Positions 19,081-27,880 are shown, counted from the stretch's first letter. The stretch is DNA of 64,000 bases from Lacrimispora sp. BS-2 (GCF_040207125.1 NZ_CP157940.1:1054001-1118000); one strand, 5' to 3'. A program made the numbers and translations. The notes: generated from the sequence alone by a model not told the origin.

Positions 19081-19113
19081 TTGACAAATTCCGAATGGCT
19101 TACTGGCTATAAT
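19081..19113 (+). promoter_or_regulatory. spoIIG-type promoter with 21-base spacer
   Basis: Perfect TTGACA (19081-19086) and perfect TATAAT (19108-19113) are separated by 21 bases. The B. subtilis spoIIG promoter, which drives the same gene pair, is known for a similarly long spacer and dependence on phosphorylated Spo0A. A six-of-seven match to the reverse 0A box (TTTGACA versus TTCGACA) overlaps the -35 box. Confidence 0.6.
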
Positions 19114-19131
19114 GTTCGTACAGGGCGGGAG

Positions 19132-19968
19132 GTGAAAGCGGCGACGGAAATAAACCTGTATATTGATGTGTTGTTCTTAACTAATTTTGCCATGGATTTT
19201 CTGGTATTATCCATTGTAAGACGGGGGATGAAGTATCGTCTCATATGGTGGAGAATGATTCTTGGGGCTATTTTAGGGGCAGCCTGGGCTGTGTTTGCTG
19301 CCGCCTTTCCATTTTTACCCCTGTGGCTTGAGATGGTAATTACCTATCTGTTGGTGAGTACCCTGATGGTAATGACGGCTTTCGACGTAAAAAGACCAAA
19401 GGAAATAGGGAAAGCAATAGGAGCACTTTATCTGGCTGCAGTTACAACGGCAGGCATTATGGATGCCCTATATCAACATACGAAGGCCGGCTATTATATA
19501 GAACAGATTCTTAGAGGAAATGGTCAGGAAGCCATGCCCTTTTACCGGTTGATTTTTTTAGGAGCGGGTACTTACTTTGGAATCCGCTGCCTTCTGCGAC
19601 AGATTTCCGCCATGCTAAAGGGAAAGAACAATTTTTATGAAGTTACCATGCATTACAGAGGAAAGAAAAAGGTAGTAACGGCCCTGCTTGATACAGGAAA
19701 CAGGCTGTATGAACCGGTAAGCCGCCGGGCCGTCCATGTTGTGACCTATGAGGCTGTCCGGGAGCTTTGCGAAAGCGTGTCGGAAGTCGTCTACATTCCC
19801 TATGGAAGTGTAGGGAAAAGTGACGGCGTGCTGCCCGGAATCTTTTTAGACGAGATGGAGGTACGTCAAGGGGATGAAGTAAAGGTGATTGAGAGGCCTT
19901 TGGTGGCCGTATGCAAAAAAGCATTATCCAGAAGTGGAGAATATCAGATGCTTTTGCATGAAGAGTGA
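19132..19968 (+). CDS. spoIIGA: Sigma-E processing peptidase SpoIIGA
   Basis: Membrane aspartic protease that removes the pro-sequence of sigma-E after the asymmetric septum forms. The N-terminal half has about five membrane segments (LYIDVLFLTNFAMDFLVLSI first); the C-terminal half is the protease domain with the active-site motif LLDTGNRL. The start is uncertain: I use GTG, because the ATG 57 bases upstream lies inside the promoter. B. subtilis SpoIIGA aligns from LYIDV, so translation may begin a few codons further on. It lies 28 bases upstream of sigE, the classic spoIIG arrangement. Confidence 0.92.
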   Translation: MKAATEINLYIDVLFLTNFAMDFLVLSIVRRGMKYRLIWWRMILGAILGAAWAVFAAAFPFLPLWLEMVITYLLVSTLMVMTAFDVKRPKEIGKAIGALYLAAVTTAGIMDALYQHTKAGYYIEQILRGNGQEAMPFYRLIFLGAGTYFGIRCLLRQISAMLKGKNNFYEVTMHYRGKKKVVTALLDTGNRLYEPVSRRAVHVVTYEAVRELCESVSEVVYIPYGSVGKSDGVLPGIFLDEMEVRQGDEVKVIERPLVAVCKKALSRSGEYQMLLHEE

Positions 19969-19996
19969 GTGAATGATGTAAAGGAGAGAGTATCGC

Positions 19997-20737
19997 ATGA
20001 TTATAAAAGTATCCGTACCAAACCGTTTTCAATTTAAGGCAATTCCAACATTTAAAGCGTTGATGATGCCGTCACAGGGGGAGGTCCATTACATAGGAGG
20101 AGCAGACATCCTTCCTCCGCCCTTGGACAATGAAAAAGAGGCGCAGATTATTGCACTCCTTGGCAGTGATGAAGATCAGAGAGCAAAATCAGAATTGATT
20201 GAACATAATCTCCGTCTTGTAGTATACATAGCGAAGAAGTTTGATAACACCAGTGTTGGGGTGGAGGATTTAATTTCCATAGGTACCATCGGACTCATTA
20301 AGGCCATCAATACCTTTAATCCCAATAAAAACATCAAGCTGGCCACCTATGCTTCCCGCTGCATTGAAAATGAAATACTCATGTACCTGCGCCGGAACAA
20401 CAAGACTAAGATGGAGGTTTCTATTGATGAGCCTTTAAACGTGGACTGGGATGGCAACGAACTCCTTTTATCAGATATTCTAGGAACAGAGGAAGATGTC
20501 ATTTATAAGGATTTGGAAACCGAGGTGGAACGGAATCTGCTTAATACCGCTATCAGCCGTTTAAGCCCAAGGGAGAGAAAGATCGTGGAACTGCGGTTTG
20601 GATTAACGGATGAGGAAGGAGAGGAAATGACCCAGAAGGAAGTGGCGGATTTATTGGGCATTTCCCAGTCCTATATATCCAGGCTGGAAAAAAAGATTAT
20701 GAAGAGGTTGAAAAAAGAAATTGTACGGTTTGAGTAA
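19997..20737 (+). CDS. sigE: Sporulation sigma factor SigE (pro-sigma-E)
   Basis: Directs early mother-cell transcription. The 246-residue sigma-70-family protein has an N-terminal pro-sequence (about the first 25-30 residues, [18 protein letters not shown]), region 2 with [11 protein letters not shown] and [13 protein letters not shown], and a region 4 helix-turn-helix ([20 protein letters not shown]). AAAGGAGAG precedes the ATG. It is co-transcribed with its processing protease spoIIGA. In many clostridia sigG follows directly; here it lies about 15 kb away at 36165 and on the other strand. Confidence 0.97.
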   Translation: MIIKVSVPNRFQFKAIPTFKALMMPSQGEVHYIGGADILPPPLDNEKEAQIIALLGSDEDQRAKSELIEHNLRLVVYIAKKFDNTSVGVEDLISIGTIGLIKAINTFNPNKNIKLATYASRCIENEILMYLRRNNKTKMEVSIDEPLNVDWDGNELLLSDILGTEEDVIYKDLETEVERNLLNTAISRLSPRERKIVELRFGLTDEEGEEMTQKEVADLLGISQSYISRLEKKIMKRLKKEIVRFE

Positions 20738-20750
20738 TGTTTGTGGCTGA

Positions 20751-20786
20751 AAAAGGGAAGGCTCTGGAGAGTCTTTCCTTTTTTTG
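20751..20786 (+). terminator. sigE terminator
   Basis: A 13-bp stem with two G-T pairs (AAAGGGAAGGCTC/GAGTCTTTCCTTT) and a T-tract, just before the ECF promoter. Confidence 0.85.
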
Positions 20787-20793
20787 TAAAAAA

Positions 20794-20820
20794 TGAAACT
20801 TTTTTGAGTTATAATACGTC
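20794..20820 (+). promoter_or_regulatory. ECF-type autoregulatory promoter
   Basis: TGAAAC, 17 bases, CGTC. This matches the -35/-10 pattern of promoters used by SigV/SigM/SigW-like ECF factors and stands before an ECF sigma gene, so positive autoregulation is likely. Confidence 0.75.
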
Positions 20821-20851
20821 TAATAGATAGAACCCCAGAGAGGAGGAAGAA

Positions 20852-21331
20852 ATGAAACAAAAGATTGAAGAAGAAGCAGAACGGATCCTTCTTAAAAATT
20901 ATGAATCCTATTACCGGCTTGCGTACAGTTATGTAAAAAATGAACAGGATGCGTTGGATATCGTTCAAGAAAGCGCATACCGGGTAATAAAGGAATGCAG
21001 GAAAATGAGAGAAGAAGTCTATCTCTCGACCTGGATCCACCGGATTGTCATTAATGCCTCCATTGACTTTTTAAGGAAACAGAAAAAGGAAAGCGTGAGC
21101 TTTGATGAGGTGGAGATTCCCCATGAAGACAGCTATAAGGAGGATGATCCCCTGGAGCTTTTAAGTTCCTTAGAGGAAAAGGACCGTACAATCGTGATTT
21201 TAAAATATATGGAGGAGTGGAAACTGGAAGAAATTGCTGAAATTCTGGAAATGAATGTGAGCACTGTCAAAGCAAGGCTTTACCGGGCCTTAAAGAAACT
21301 GAAGATTTTGCTGGAACCGGAGGTTACTTAG
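20852..21331 (+). CDS. ECF-type RNA polymerase sigma factor (SigV-like)
   Basis: A 159-residue extracytoplasmic-function sigma factor. Region 2 is visible in YYRLAYSYVKNEQDALDIVQ and WIHRIVINASIDFLRK, and region 4 in LEEIAEILEMNVSTVKARLYRALKKLK. GAGAGGAGG precedes the ATG. The next gene encodes an RsiV-type membrane anti-sigma factor 20 bases on, so the pair is probably held inactive until an envelope signal (lysozyme for B. subtilis SigV/RsiV) releases it. The upstream ECF-like promoter suggests it controls itself. The target regulon cannot be read here. Confidence 0.92.
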   Translation: MKQKIEEEAERILLKNYESYYRLAYSYVKNEQDALDIVQESAYRVIKECRKMREEVYLSTWIHRIVINASIDFLRKQKKESVSFDEVEIPHEDSYKEDDPLELLSSLEEKDRTIVILKYMEEWKLEEIAEILEMNVSTVKARLYRALKKLKILLEPEVT

Positions 21332-21351
21332 GATAGAAAGGAGCTGTTAAT

Positions 21352-22221
21352 ATGGAACACAGTGATAAGGAAGAACTGATAAGGATGAAAAACAGATACC
21401 ATAATATTCCTGTGCCGGAGACTGCCCGTGCAGGTGTGGCGGCAGGAATTGAGAGAGCAAAAACAGAAAAGAGGAGAACACAGATGATGAAAATGACAAA
21501 AAGAACAGGAATAACAGCGGCAGCAGCAATGGCAGCAATTGTAATTATGGCAAATGCCAGTCCCGTTACCGCAAATGCAATGGAAGAAATCCCGGTTTTA
21601 GGTGCAATCGCAAAGGTTGTTACATTCCGTACCTTTGAGGATGCCAATAACAATTATGAGGCTAAAATAGATATTCCAAAGGTATCCATCAATGAAAAGG
21701 ATAACTACAAAGTGAACCGTTCCATTGAAGATTATGCCAATCAGCTGATTGCAGAATATGAAAAACAGGTAGCAGAAGACCAGGCAGGCGACGGCCACTA
21801 TTCCGTGACTTCCAGCTATGATGTTGTGACAGACAATGATCAGTACCTTTCCCTGAGGATCAATACAACGGTTGTCATGGCCAGCGGAGCGGAGTATGTA
21901 AAGATCTTTACCATTGATAAGGAAACCGGAAATGTGGTGTCTTTAAAGGATCTGATGAAAGATAAGGCCGACTACATTACTGCGATCAGTGATAACATCA
22001 AAAAACAGATGGAAGAACAGATGGCCGCGGATGACTCCAAGATATACTTCTATAATACGGGTGATGATTACGTGGATGAATTCAAGCAGATCACCGGGGA
22101 TGAAAGCTATTACTTTAATGAGAATGGAGAAATCGTGATCGTATTTGACGAATATGCAGTAGCGCCGGGATACATGGGCGCAGTGGAGTTTACCATACCA
22201 AAAGCTGTAACCGGATTTTAA
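21352..22221 (+). CDS. RsiV-like anti-sigma factor (DUF4163/DUF3298)
   Basis: Predicted membrane-anchored inhibitor of the ECF factor encoded just upstream. The 289-residue product has a cytoplasmic N-terminus (about 1-45) that would bind sigma, one membrane segment (ITAAAAMAAIVIMANASPVT, about 51-70), then the motif EEIPVLGAIAKVVTF, seen near the membrane in this class, and an outer domain of the DUF4163/DUF3298 type (DIPKVSINEKDNYKVNRSIE; then the segment ending EYAVAPGYMGAVEFTIP). In B. subtilis RsiV this outer domain binds lysozyme and the protein is cut to free SigV; the same role here is an inference. Confidence 0.85.
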   Translation: MEHSDKEELIRMKNRYHNIPVPETARAGVAAGIERAKTEKRRTQMMKMTKRTGITAAAAMAAIVIMANASPVTANAMEEIPVLGAIAKVVTFRTFEDANNNYEAKIDIPKVSINEKDNYKVNRSIEDYANQLIAEYEKQVAEDQAGDGHYSVTSSYDVVTDNDQYLSLRINTTVVMASGAEYVKIFTIDKETGNVVSLKDLMKDKADYITAISDNIKKQMEEQMAADDSKIYFYNTGDDYVDEFKQITGDESYYFNENGEIVIVFDEYAVAPGYMGAVEFTIPKAVTGF

Positions 22222-22265
22222 GCGGGAGTTTAACTTGCAGTACCAAACATTTTGACTTAAGTATA

Positions 22266-22322
22266 GGGATGCTGTACAATGACGCGAAATCTTTATGATT
22301 TCCTATCATTGAGCAGCATCCC
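22266..22322. terminator. Long imperfect hairpin at the end of rsiV / suf island
   Basis: GGGATGCTG/CAGCATCCC at the base, CAATGA/TCATTG in the middle and GAAATC/GATTTC at the top. CTTT follows on the plus strand. It probably terminates the anti-sigma operon, and it marks the border with the GC-richer suf region. Confidence 0.55.
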
Positions 22323-22418
22323 CTTTGTCTGCCTGCTGCCGGAAGCTCCGGCATGAAGGCCGTCTCCCGCATAAGGATGGTTCCCGTCTTCCGCATTAAG
22401 TCTGATGAGCCGTGCAGA

Positions 22419-22856
22419 CTACGGCGTATCGTTTTCCGATACGGCTGTTTCAAGAGTGTGCCACGGCATAGCCGCACATTTTACCCGTGCGGGCAGATTA
22501 GAAATACTTTTTAATGCGGCGGCTTCTTCAAGGGGCTCTAGGTCCTGGTCATTTGTTATTTTGCGCTGTATCATCGCGGTAAACAATTCCGCAAGACATT
22601 TTGCCTCGGAGAGAGACTTTCCTTTTATCAAGTCAATCATCATTGAGGTTGATGCCTGAGAAATCGCACAGCCTGTGCCGGTAAAGGAAGCGTCCGTGAT
22701 CCGGCCGTGCTCGATCAGCAATTCGAGTTCTATTTCATCTCCGCAACTGGGATTTTTCCCTGCCAGACTAACGCTGGCCTGTTCCAGATGATGGCGGTTT
22801 CTAGTGGAAGTGCTGTGTTCGGTAATGATTTCTGTATAAATCTCATTTAGCTCCAA
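22419..22856 (-). CDS. sufU: SufU iron-sulfur assembly / zinc sulfurtransferase protein
   Basis: In Firmicutes SufU takes persulfide sulfur from SufS through a zinc-bound site and passes it to the SufBCD scaffold. The 145-residue protein has the three conserved cysteines in NPSCGDEIEL, GTGCAISQAS and ARVKCA and the zinc-binding aspartate of CGD. It overlaps sufS by 14 bases and is the last gene of the suf operon. The 96 bases after it are GC-rich like the operon but carry no gene I can support. Confidence 0.95.
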   Translation of the reverse strand: MELNEIYTEIITEHSTSTRNRHHLEQASVSLAGKNPSCGDEIELELLIEHGRITDASFTGTGCAISQASTSMMIDLIKGKSLSEAKCLAELFTAMIQRKITNDQDLEPLEEAAALKSISNLPARVKCAAMPWHTLETAVSENDTP

Positions 22857-24075
22857 GTTTCAACACCTCCCTGACCTTGCATATGGATTCAATCAAAACG
22901 TCTATATCGTCTTTGGTATTGTAAAAACATAAGCTGGCCCGGCAAGCAGCGTTCACGCCCATATGCCGCATAAGCGGATGAGCGCAATGATGCCCTGAAC
23001 GTATCGCCACGCCGTCTGCGCTTAAGATTGTAGAAACATCATGAGGATGTGCTCCGTCAATATTAAAGGAAATGACACCCGTGCGGTCATGGCCGTTTTC
23101 CTGACCGTAAATGGTAACATGCGGAACGGAATGAAGCCGTGCAAGTGCATACTCAGTCAGCTCATTTTCAACCCGCCCAATCTGCTCATAACCGATATTT
23201 TCCAGATAATCAATTGCTGCGTGCAGGCCGACCGCACCTTCCACATTTTGCGTGCCGCCTTCGAATTTAGCGGGGCCTTCCGTGTAAGTGGTGGTCTGTT
23301 CGCTCACATCGTCCACCATCCCGCCGCCCAACAGCAATGGGCGCATGTTGATCAAATGCTCTTTTTTCGCGTACAATACGCCAATGCCCATGGGAGCATA
23401 CAGCTTATGGCCCGAAAATGCCAGAAAATCCACATCCAGTGCTTGCACGCCGACTGGCATATGGGGAATGCCCTGTGCCGCGTCCAGTACGACAACTGCG
23501 CCGGCCTCATGCGCCTTTTTGACGATTTCTACAATCGGATTAATGATCCCCAATACGTTGGAAACCTGCGCGACAGCAACGATCCTGGTCCGTGCGGTTA
23601 TTTTTGCGGCAATTTCTTCCGTCGTCAGCTTCCCGTTTGCATCCGTGTAAAGATATTTAAGCTTAGCGCCTTTTGCTTTTGCCACGGTCTGCCACGGGAT
23701 TAAATTGCTGTGATGTTCCGCAATGGAGATCAAAATTTCATCGCCTTCCTGGAGGTTATCCATGCCATAAGAACCCGCTATAAGATTGAGGGATTCGGTG
23801 GTTCCTTTCGTAAACACGATTTCCTCCGGACTTCCCGCACCTATAAAGCCTGCAACCTTTTCCCGCGCGGTTTCATAAGCTTCCGTTGCTTTCTCGCTTA
23901 AGGGATATGCCCCGCGGTGGGGGTTGGCGTTGTACTGTTCGTAATAGTTTCTCACGGCTTCAATCACCTGCGCAGGCTTTTGGGTGGTAGCCGCATTATC
24001 GAGATAAACCAATCTTTTTCCGTTTTCTGCGCTGTTTTTAAGCAGTGGAAAATCATCTGCGTAGTTAGTCCGCAT
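22843..24075 (-). CDS. sufS: SufS cysteine desulfurase
   Basis: PLP enzyme that takes sulfur from cysteine for Fe-S assembly. The 410-residue protein is a type II NifS-like desulfurase. Visible are YLDNAATTQKP, the PLP histidine region AEHHSNLIPWQ, the Schiff-base lysine in AFSGHKLYAPMG and the active cysteine in RSGHHCAHPLM. It overlaps sufD by 11 bases and sufU by 14, so translation is coupled along the operon. Confidence 0.97.
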   Translation of the reverse strand: MRTNYADDFPLLKNSAENGKRLVYLDNAATTQKPAQVIEAVRNYYEQYNANPHRGAYPLSEKATEAYETAREKVAGFIGAGSPEEIVFTKGTTESLNLIAGSYGMDNLQEGDEILISIAEHHSNLIPWQTVAKAKGAKLKYLYTDANGKLTTEEIAAKITARTRIVAVAQVSNVLGIINPIVEIVKKAHEAGAVVVLDAAQGIPHMPVGVQALDVDFLAFSGHKLYAPMGIGVLYAKKEHLINMRPLLLGGGMVDDVSEQTTTYTEGPAKFEGGTQNVEGAVGLHAAIDYLENIGYEQIGRVENELTEYALARLHSVPHVTIYGQENGHDRTGVISFNIDGAHPHDVSTILSADGVAIRSGHHCAHPLMRHMGVNAACRASLCFYNTKDDIDVLIESICKVREVLKLGAK

Positions 24076-25150
24076 CGCCCAGCACCTCCTGAATAAATGA
24101 GGAAATTTCTTCCTGAAGGCTGTCTGGCTCTATTTTTTCCAAAACAGAATTGAATGACGCCAGCGCAATCAGTTTCCGCGCCTCACTTTTTCTTACCCCG
24201 CGGCTCATTAAGTAAAAGAGCTTGTTTTCGTCGAGTTTTCCGGTGGTGGTGGCGTGCTGTCCTTCCACATCATCCTCGCCGCACAAGAGCAGCGGTGCGG
24301 AACGGTTGACCGCATCAGAGCCAAGCACCAGTACGCTTTCTTCTTCCCGTCCTTTTGCTCCTGCCGCGCCTGGAAGAAAATCAAGGGTACTTTTTGCCAC
24401 TTTGCGCGCCTTGTCCAGCAGCACGCCCCGGACGTTTATATTACCCTGGGTGTTTTCCGCCTTGTATTCAATGCGGTAATTAAAATCAAGCTCCCTTTCC
24501 CGGTTGACAGCGTAAGCGCCGTCCAAATCAGCGGACGCGCCGTTTCCTGCAAGCTGTATGCTGCAGCTGGAAACGGATTTTTGTGATCCTGCTTCAATCA
24601 GGATCACATGTGCGGCTGCCCCTGTATCAACGTTTATCTCTGTCGCGTCAACACCTGTATGATTCTCAGCCAATCGTTGCGCTTTTACCAGTCTGATATT
24701 TGCGTCTGCTTTCGCATGAAGCTTTGTGTATCCACAATGGAAACAGTTTGCGTCCTCGTCCGATGCATACCGCAAAACCACTGTTGCGCTGCTTCCGGCT
24801 TCCGCGCTGATGAACAGCTGATCCGACAGCAGAGCGCTGCCCGCGCCTAGATGAAAGTCCAGCACAACCGGCTCTTTTGCTGTAAACCCTGCCGGGATCG
24901 TAATATGCAGGCGGTAATTGCAAAGCGCCGCCGCGTATTCCCGGATATCCCGAAGGATGACGGGAGAAGTTTCCGTTACCTCCAATGCGGGTTCAAGGCT
25001 GAACTGAATCCCTGAATATTCCTTTTGCAGTGGATTCCCGCCATATGCGGGCATTCCGTCAAGATCTATCGTTACGGCTGTATCGTTTATTTTAAGCATG
25101 CTCCATGTTGGAAGCTGCAGCCTGTTAAGCTTTTCTAGGGTAGTATTCAT
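24065..25150 (-). CDS. sufD: SufD Fe-S assembly scaffold subunit
   Basis: Partner of SufB and SufC in the cytoplasmic SufBC2D scaffold. The 361-residue product has the beta-helix core typical of SufB/SufD (DLDGAYAVNRERELDFNYRI) and the C-terminal motif QHATTTGKLDENKLFYLMSRGV, which meets SufC. It is shorter and more divergent than E. coli SufD, as usual for Firmicutes. It starts 12 bases after sufB and overlaps sufS. Confidence 0.93.
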   Translation of the reverse strand: MNTTLEKLNRLQLPTWSMLKINDTAVTIDLDGMPAYGGNPLQKEYSGIQFSLEPALEVTETSPVILRDIREYAAALCNYRLHITIPAGFTAKEPVVLDFHLGAGSALLSDQLFISAEAGSSATVVLRYASDEDANCFHCGYTKLHAKADANIRLVKAQRLAENHTGVDATEINVDTGAAAHVILIEAGSQKSVSSCSIQLAGNGASADLDGAYAVNRERELDFNYRIEYKAENTQGNINVRGVLLDKARKVAKSTLDFLPGAAGAKGREEESVLVLGSDAVNRSAPLLLCGEDDVEGQHATTTGKLDENKLFYLMSRGVRKSEARKLIALASFNSVLEKIEPDSLQEEISSFIQEVLGDAD

Positions 25151-25162
25151 GCCAACCTCCTT

Positions 25163-26572
25163 CTAACCGATGCCGCCCTCAAATTCAAGAGCCACCAGCC
25201 TGTTCATTTCCACGGCGTATTCCAAAGGAAGCTCCTTTGTTATGGGTTCCACGAAACCACGGACAATCAGCGCCTTAGCTTCATTTTCGCCAATTCCCCG
25301 TGTCATCAGGTAAAAAACAGTTTCTTCGCTGATTCGCCCGATCTTTGCTTCGTGCCCGATATCCACTTCGTCATTGCGTATATCCATCACAGGAATTGTG
25401 TCGGAGCGGCTCTCCCGGTCCAGCATGAGGGATTCGCAGCTTACGCTGGACTTGCTGTTTTTTGCTTCGGGCAAGACAGTAACAGCGCTGCGGTAGATGG
25501 CCTTCCCGCCGCTTTTGGAGATGGATTTTGACGATACCGTGGATGAAGTATTCGGAGCGGCGTGAATCACTTTCGTGCCAGTATCCAGCTCCTGCCCCGC
25601 GGCGGCAAAGGTGATCCCCGTAAACTCACTTCTGGCCCCGTCTCCCCGCAAAATACTGCTGGGATACAGCATGGTGATGTGGGAGCCAAATGTGCCGGAC
25701 ACCCACTCGATTGCACCGTTTTTTTCCACTGCCGCGCACTTTGAATTGAGGTTCATCATATTTCTCGACCAGTTTTCAATGGTAGAATACCGAAGCGTCG
25801 CGTTCTCACCCACATAAAGTTCCACACAGCCAGCGTGCAGATTCAGAGCGTTATACCGCGGCGCGGAACAACCCTCAATGAAATGAAGCCGCGCGCCTTC
25901 CTCCAGAATAATCAGAGTATGTTCAAACTGCCCGGCTCCCGGCGCATTAAGCCGGAAATAGGATTGCAGCGGCATATGGACCTCCACATCTTTTGGCACA
26001 TAGACAAAGGATCCGCCTGACCAGACCGCTCCGTGAAGCGCCGCGAATTTATGTGCAGTGGCAGGAAGAAGTTTCATAAAGTGTTTTTTTACGATATCCT
26101 CATACTCATGGAGCGCGGTATCCATATCGGTGTAAATCACGCCCTGCTGGCGCATCTCTTCTTTAATGCTGTGATAAACGACCTCAGAATCATATTGTGC
26201 TCCCACGCCGGAGAGCGCCAGTTTTTCCGCTTCAGGGATACCCAGCCGGTCAAATGTCTGCTTGATTTCTTCGGGAACCTCGTTCCAATTATCCGTCATC
26301 GCCATATTTGGGCGGACATAGGTGACGATATGGTTCATATCCAATTCGTGAAGGCTCGGTCCCCAATTTGGAAGAGGAAGCCGTTCATAAACGGCAAGGG
26401 ATTGTAACCGGTGTTCTAACATCCAGCCCGGTTCGTTTTTTTCGGTGGAAATATCGGTAACGATTTCCGCAGTCAGCCCTTTATCTACCTTGTACGCGGC
26501 GTTTTCCGGGTTTGCAATGTCATAGGCGTCACGGTTGATTTCCTCAACCTGTGTTTTTTTACGTTCCATCAT
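25163..26572 (-). CDS. sufB: SufB Fe-S assembly scaffold subunit
   Basis: Main scaffold subunit on which the cluster is built in the SufBC2D complex. The 469-residue protein is highly conserved: GVIYTDMDTALHEYEDIVKK, WSGGSFVYVPKDVEV, the core SAPRYNALNLHAGCVELYV and the C-terminal EETVFYLMTRGIGENEA. The cysteine in LHAGCVE lies in a conserved position. Its ATG overlaps the sufC stop by four bases (ATGA). Confidence 0.97.
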   Translation of the reverse strand: MMERKKTQVEEINRDAYDIANPENAAYKVDKGLTAEIVTDISTEKNEPGWMLEHRLQSLAVYERLPLPNWGPSLHELDMNHIVTYVRPNMAMTDNWNEVPEEIKQTFDRLGIPEAEKLALSGVGAQYDSEVVYHSIKEEMRQQGVIYTDMDTALHEYEDIVKKHFMKLLPATAHKFAALHGAVWSGGSFVYVPKDVEVHMPLQSYFRLNAPGAGQFEHTLIILEEGARLHFIEGCSAPRYNALNLHAGCVELYVGENATLRYSTIENWSRNMMNLNSKCAAVEKNGAIEWVSGTFGSHITMLYPSSILRGDGARSEFTGITFAAAGQELDTGTKVIHAAPNTSSTVSSKSISKSGGKAIYRSAVTVLPEAKNSKSSVSCESLMLDRESRSDTIPVMDIRNDEVDIGHEAKIGRISEETVFYLMTRGIGENEAKALIVRGFVEPITKELPLEYAVEMNRLVALEFEGGIG

Positions 26573-27321
26573 GTCACCTCCTCGATCGCTTTGGCAGGTG
26601 AGAGAGAAGTGAAGCCGCAGCGATTCACCTCATCAATCAGCGATTCATCTCCGGTTTTGATAATCTGCCCGTCAATCAAAATGTGTACCATATCAACATT
26701 GATATTTTCTAAAATTTTCGTGCTATGGGTGATGATCAGCAGTGCGTTTTCTTCATTTTTATAGCCTCGTACACCCTCAGATACCGTTTTGACGGCGTCA
26801 ACATCCAGGCCTGAATCGGTTTCATCCAAAATAGCCAGCTTTGGGTGAAGCGCCAGCATCTGCAATATTTCATGTTTCTTCTTTTCCCCGCCTGAAAACC
26901 CGACGTTTAAATACCTTGTGGCGTAACTTTCGTCAAAATCCAGACGCGCCATAAGCTCTTTTAATTCCTTGTGGAAGTCCCAGGCCCGCTCGTTGTTACC
27001 GGTAACCGCATACCGGGCCGTGCGCAGAAAGCTTTCCACAGTGATCCCGTCTACTTCCTCAGGATTTTGAAATGTCATAAAGATGCCGTTTCTCGCTCTT
27101 TCATCTGTTTTGGTATAGGTGATGTCTTTTCCTTCAAATGCGATGCTGCCTCCCGTCACCGTATAGTCCGGATGTCCCATGATGACACTCGCCAGCGTAG
27201 ACTTTCCTGCGCCGTTTGGTCCCATGATCACATGGGTCTCTCCTGGATTTATTGTTAAATCTACTCCCTTGAGGATTTCGTTATCACCTGCACAAGCCCT
27301 TAATTTAGAAATAGTAAGCAT
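26569..27321 (-). CDS. sufC: SufC ATPase of the Fe-S scaffold
   Basis: ABC-type soluble ATPase that drives SufBCD. The 250-residue protein has Walker A GPNGAGKST, Q-loop MTFQNPEEV, the variant signature FSGGEKKKHEI, Walker B LAILDETDSGLD and LLIITHSTKIL. It starts three bases after the MarR regulator stop codon, so the regulator is the first gene of the operon. Confidence 0.97.
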   Translation of the reverse strand: MLTISKLRACAGDNEILKGVDLTINPGETHVIMGPNGAGKSTLASVIMGHPDYTVTGGSIAFEGKDITYTKTDERARNGIFMTFQNPEEVDGITVESFLRTARYAVTGNNERAWDFHKELKELMARLDFDESYATRYLNVGFSGGEKKKHEILQMLALHPKLAILDETDSGLDVDAVKTVSEGVRGYKNEENALLIITHSTKILENINVDMVHILIDGQIIKTGDESLIDEVNRCGFTSLSPAKAIEEVT

Positions 27322-27324
27322 GTC

Positions 27325-27819
27325 TTATTCCTCCTTCCTTTCCATAGCTCTTCCGCAGCTGCCGCCTGATTGACAGGCAAACTCACTGATAGGCATACAT
27401 TCCTTTACTTTTTCAAAAAAATCCAGAATAACCTTTGCGCTGGCATCGCTGAGAGAACAGAAATATTGACACAGCTTTTGGTTGGCTTCACTATGGTATT
27501 CCTGATGTTTCAGCCTTGCCTGCTTCCCCTCCGCTGTAAGCCTGTAATATTTTTCTTTCTTATTCCCGGGCATTTTATATCCTTCAATCAGTTTCTTTTC
27601 TGTCAGTTTTACCGTCATCTGAGTAATTGCGCCTTGCGTAACGCCCATAATTTCCGATAACATACGTGCATTTGCATGGGGATGGTCATAAATCGTGTCA
27701 ATCAGGTTCAGTTCTGCGTGATAAAGCAAATTAGACTCGCTATATATTTGAGGGATTCTCTGCTCATCCGTGATCATAGCTATAACTTCAAATAAGTTAC
27801 CAATTAATTTACATTCCAT
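27325..27819 (-). CDS. MarR-family regulator of the suf operon with C-terminal Cys cluster
   Basis: Predicted repressor and redox or Fe-S sensor for suf. The 164-residue protein has a MarR winged helix (NARMLSEIMGVTQGAITQMT as recognition helix, NKKEKYYRLTAEGKQ as wing). Unlike ordinary MarR proteins it ends with three cysteines, C-x7-C-x5-C, in ECMPISEFACQSGGSCG, plus a C-x3-C pair in KLCQYFC. These could bind an Fe-S cluster or zinc. It is the first gene of the operon, GGAGGG lies nine bases before the ATG, and a matching palindrome lies at its promoter. Its regulation of suf is inferred from position. Confidence 0.88.
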   Translation of the reverse strand: MECKLIGNLFEVIAMITDEQRIPQIYSESNLLYHAELNLIDTIYDHPHANARMLSEIMGVTQGAITQMTVKLTEKKLIEGYKMPGNKKEKYYRLTAEGKQARLKHQEYHSEANQKLCQYFCSLSDASAKVILDFFEKVKECMPISEFACQSGGSCGRAMERKEE

Positions 27820-27880
27820 GTTCTTTTTCCCTCCAATATTTTACGAAACAATGGCTGATTTTGGTTTTAATTGCGAATTT

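Noticed and set aside
22190..22477. Minus-strand open frame across the end of sufU and the following hairpin
   Set aside because: Overlaps sufU in another frame and runs through the hairpin; no ribosome site and composition unlike protein.
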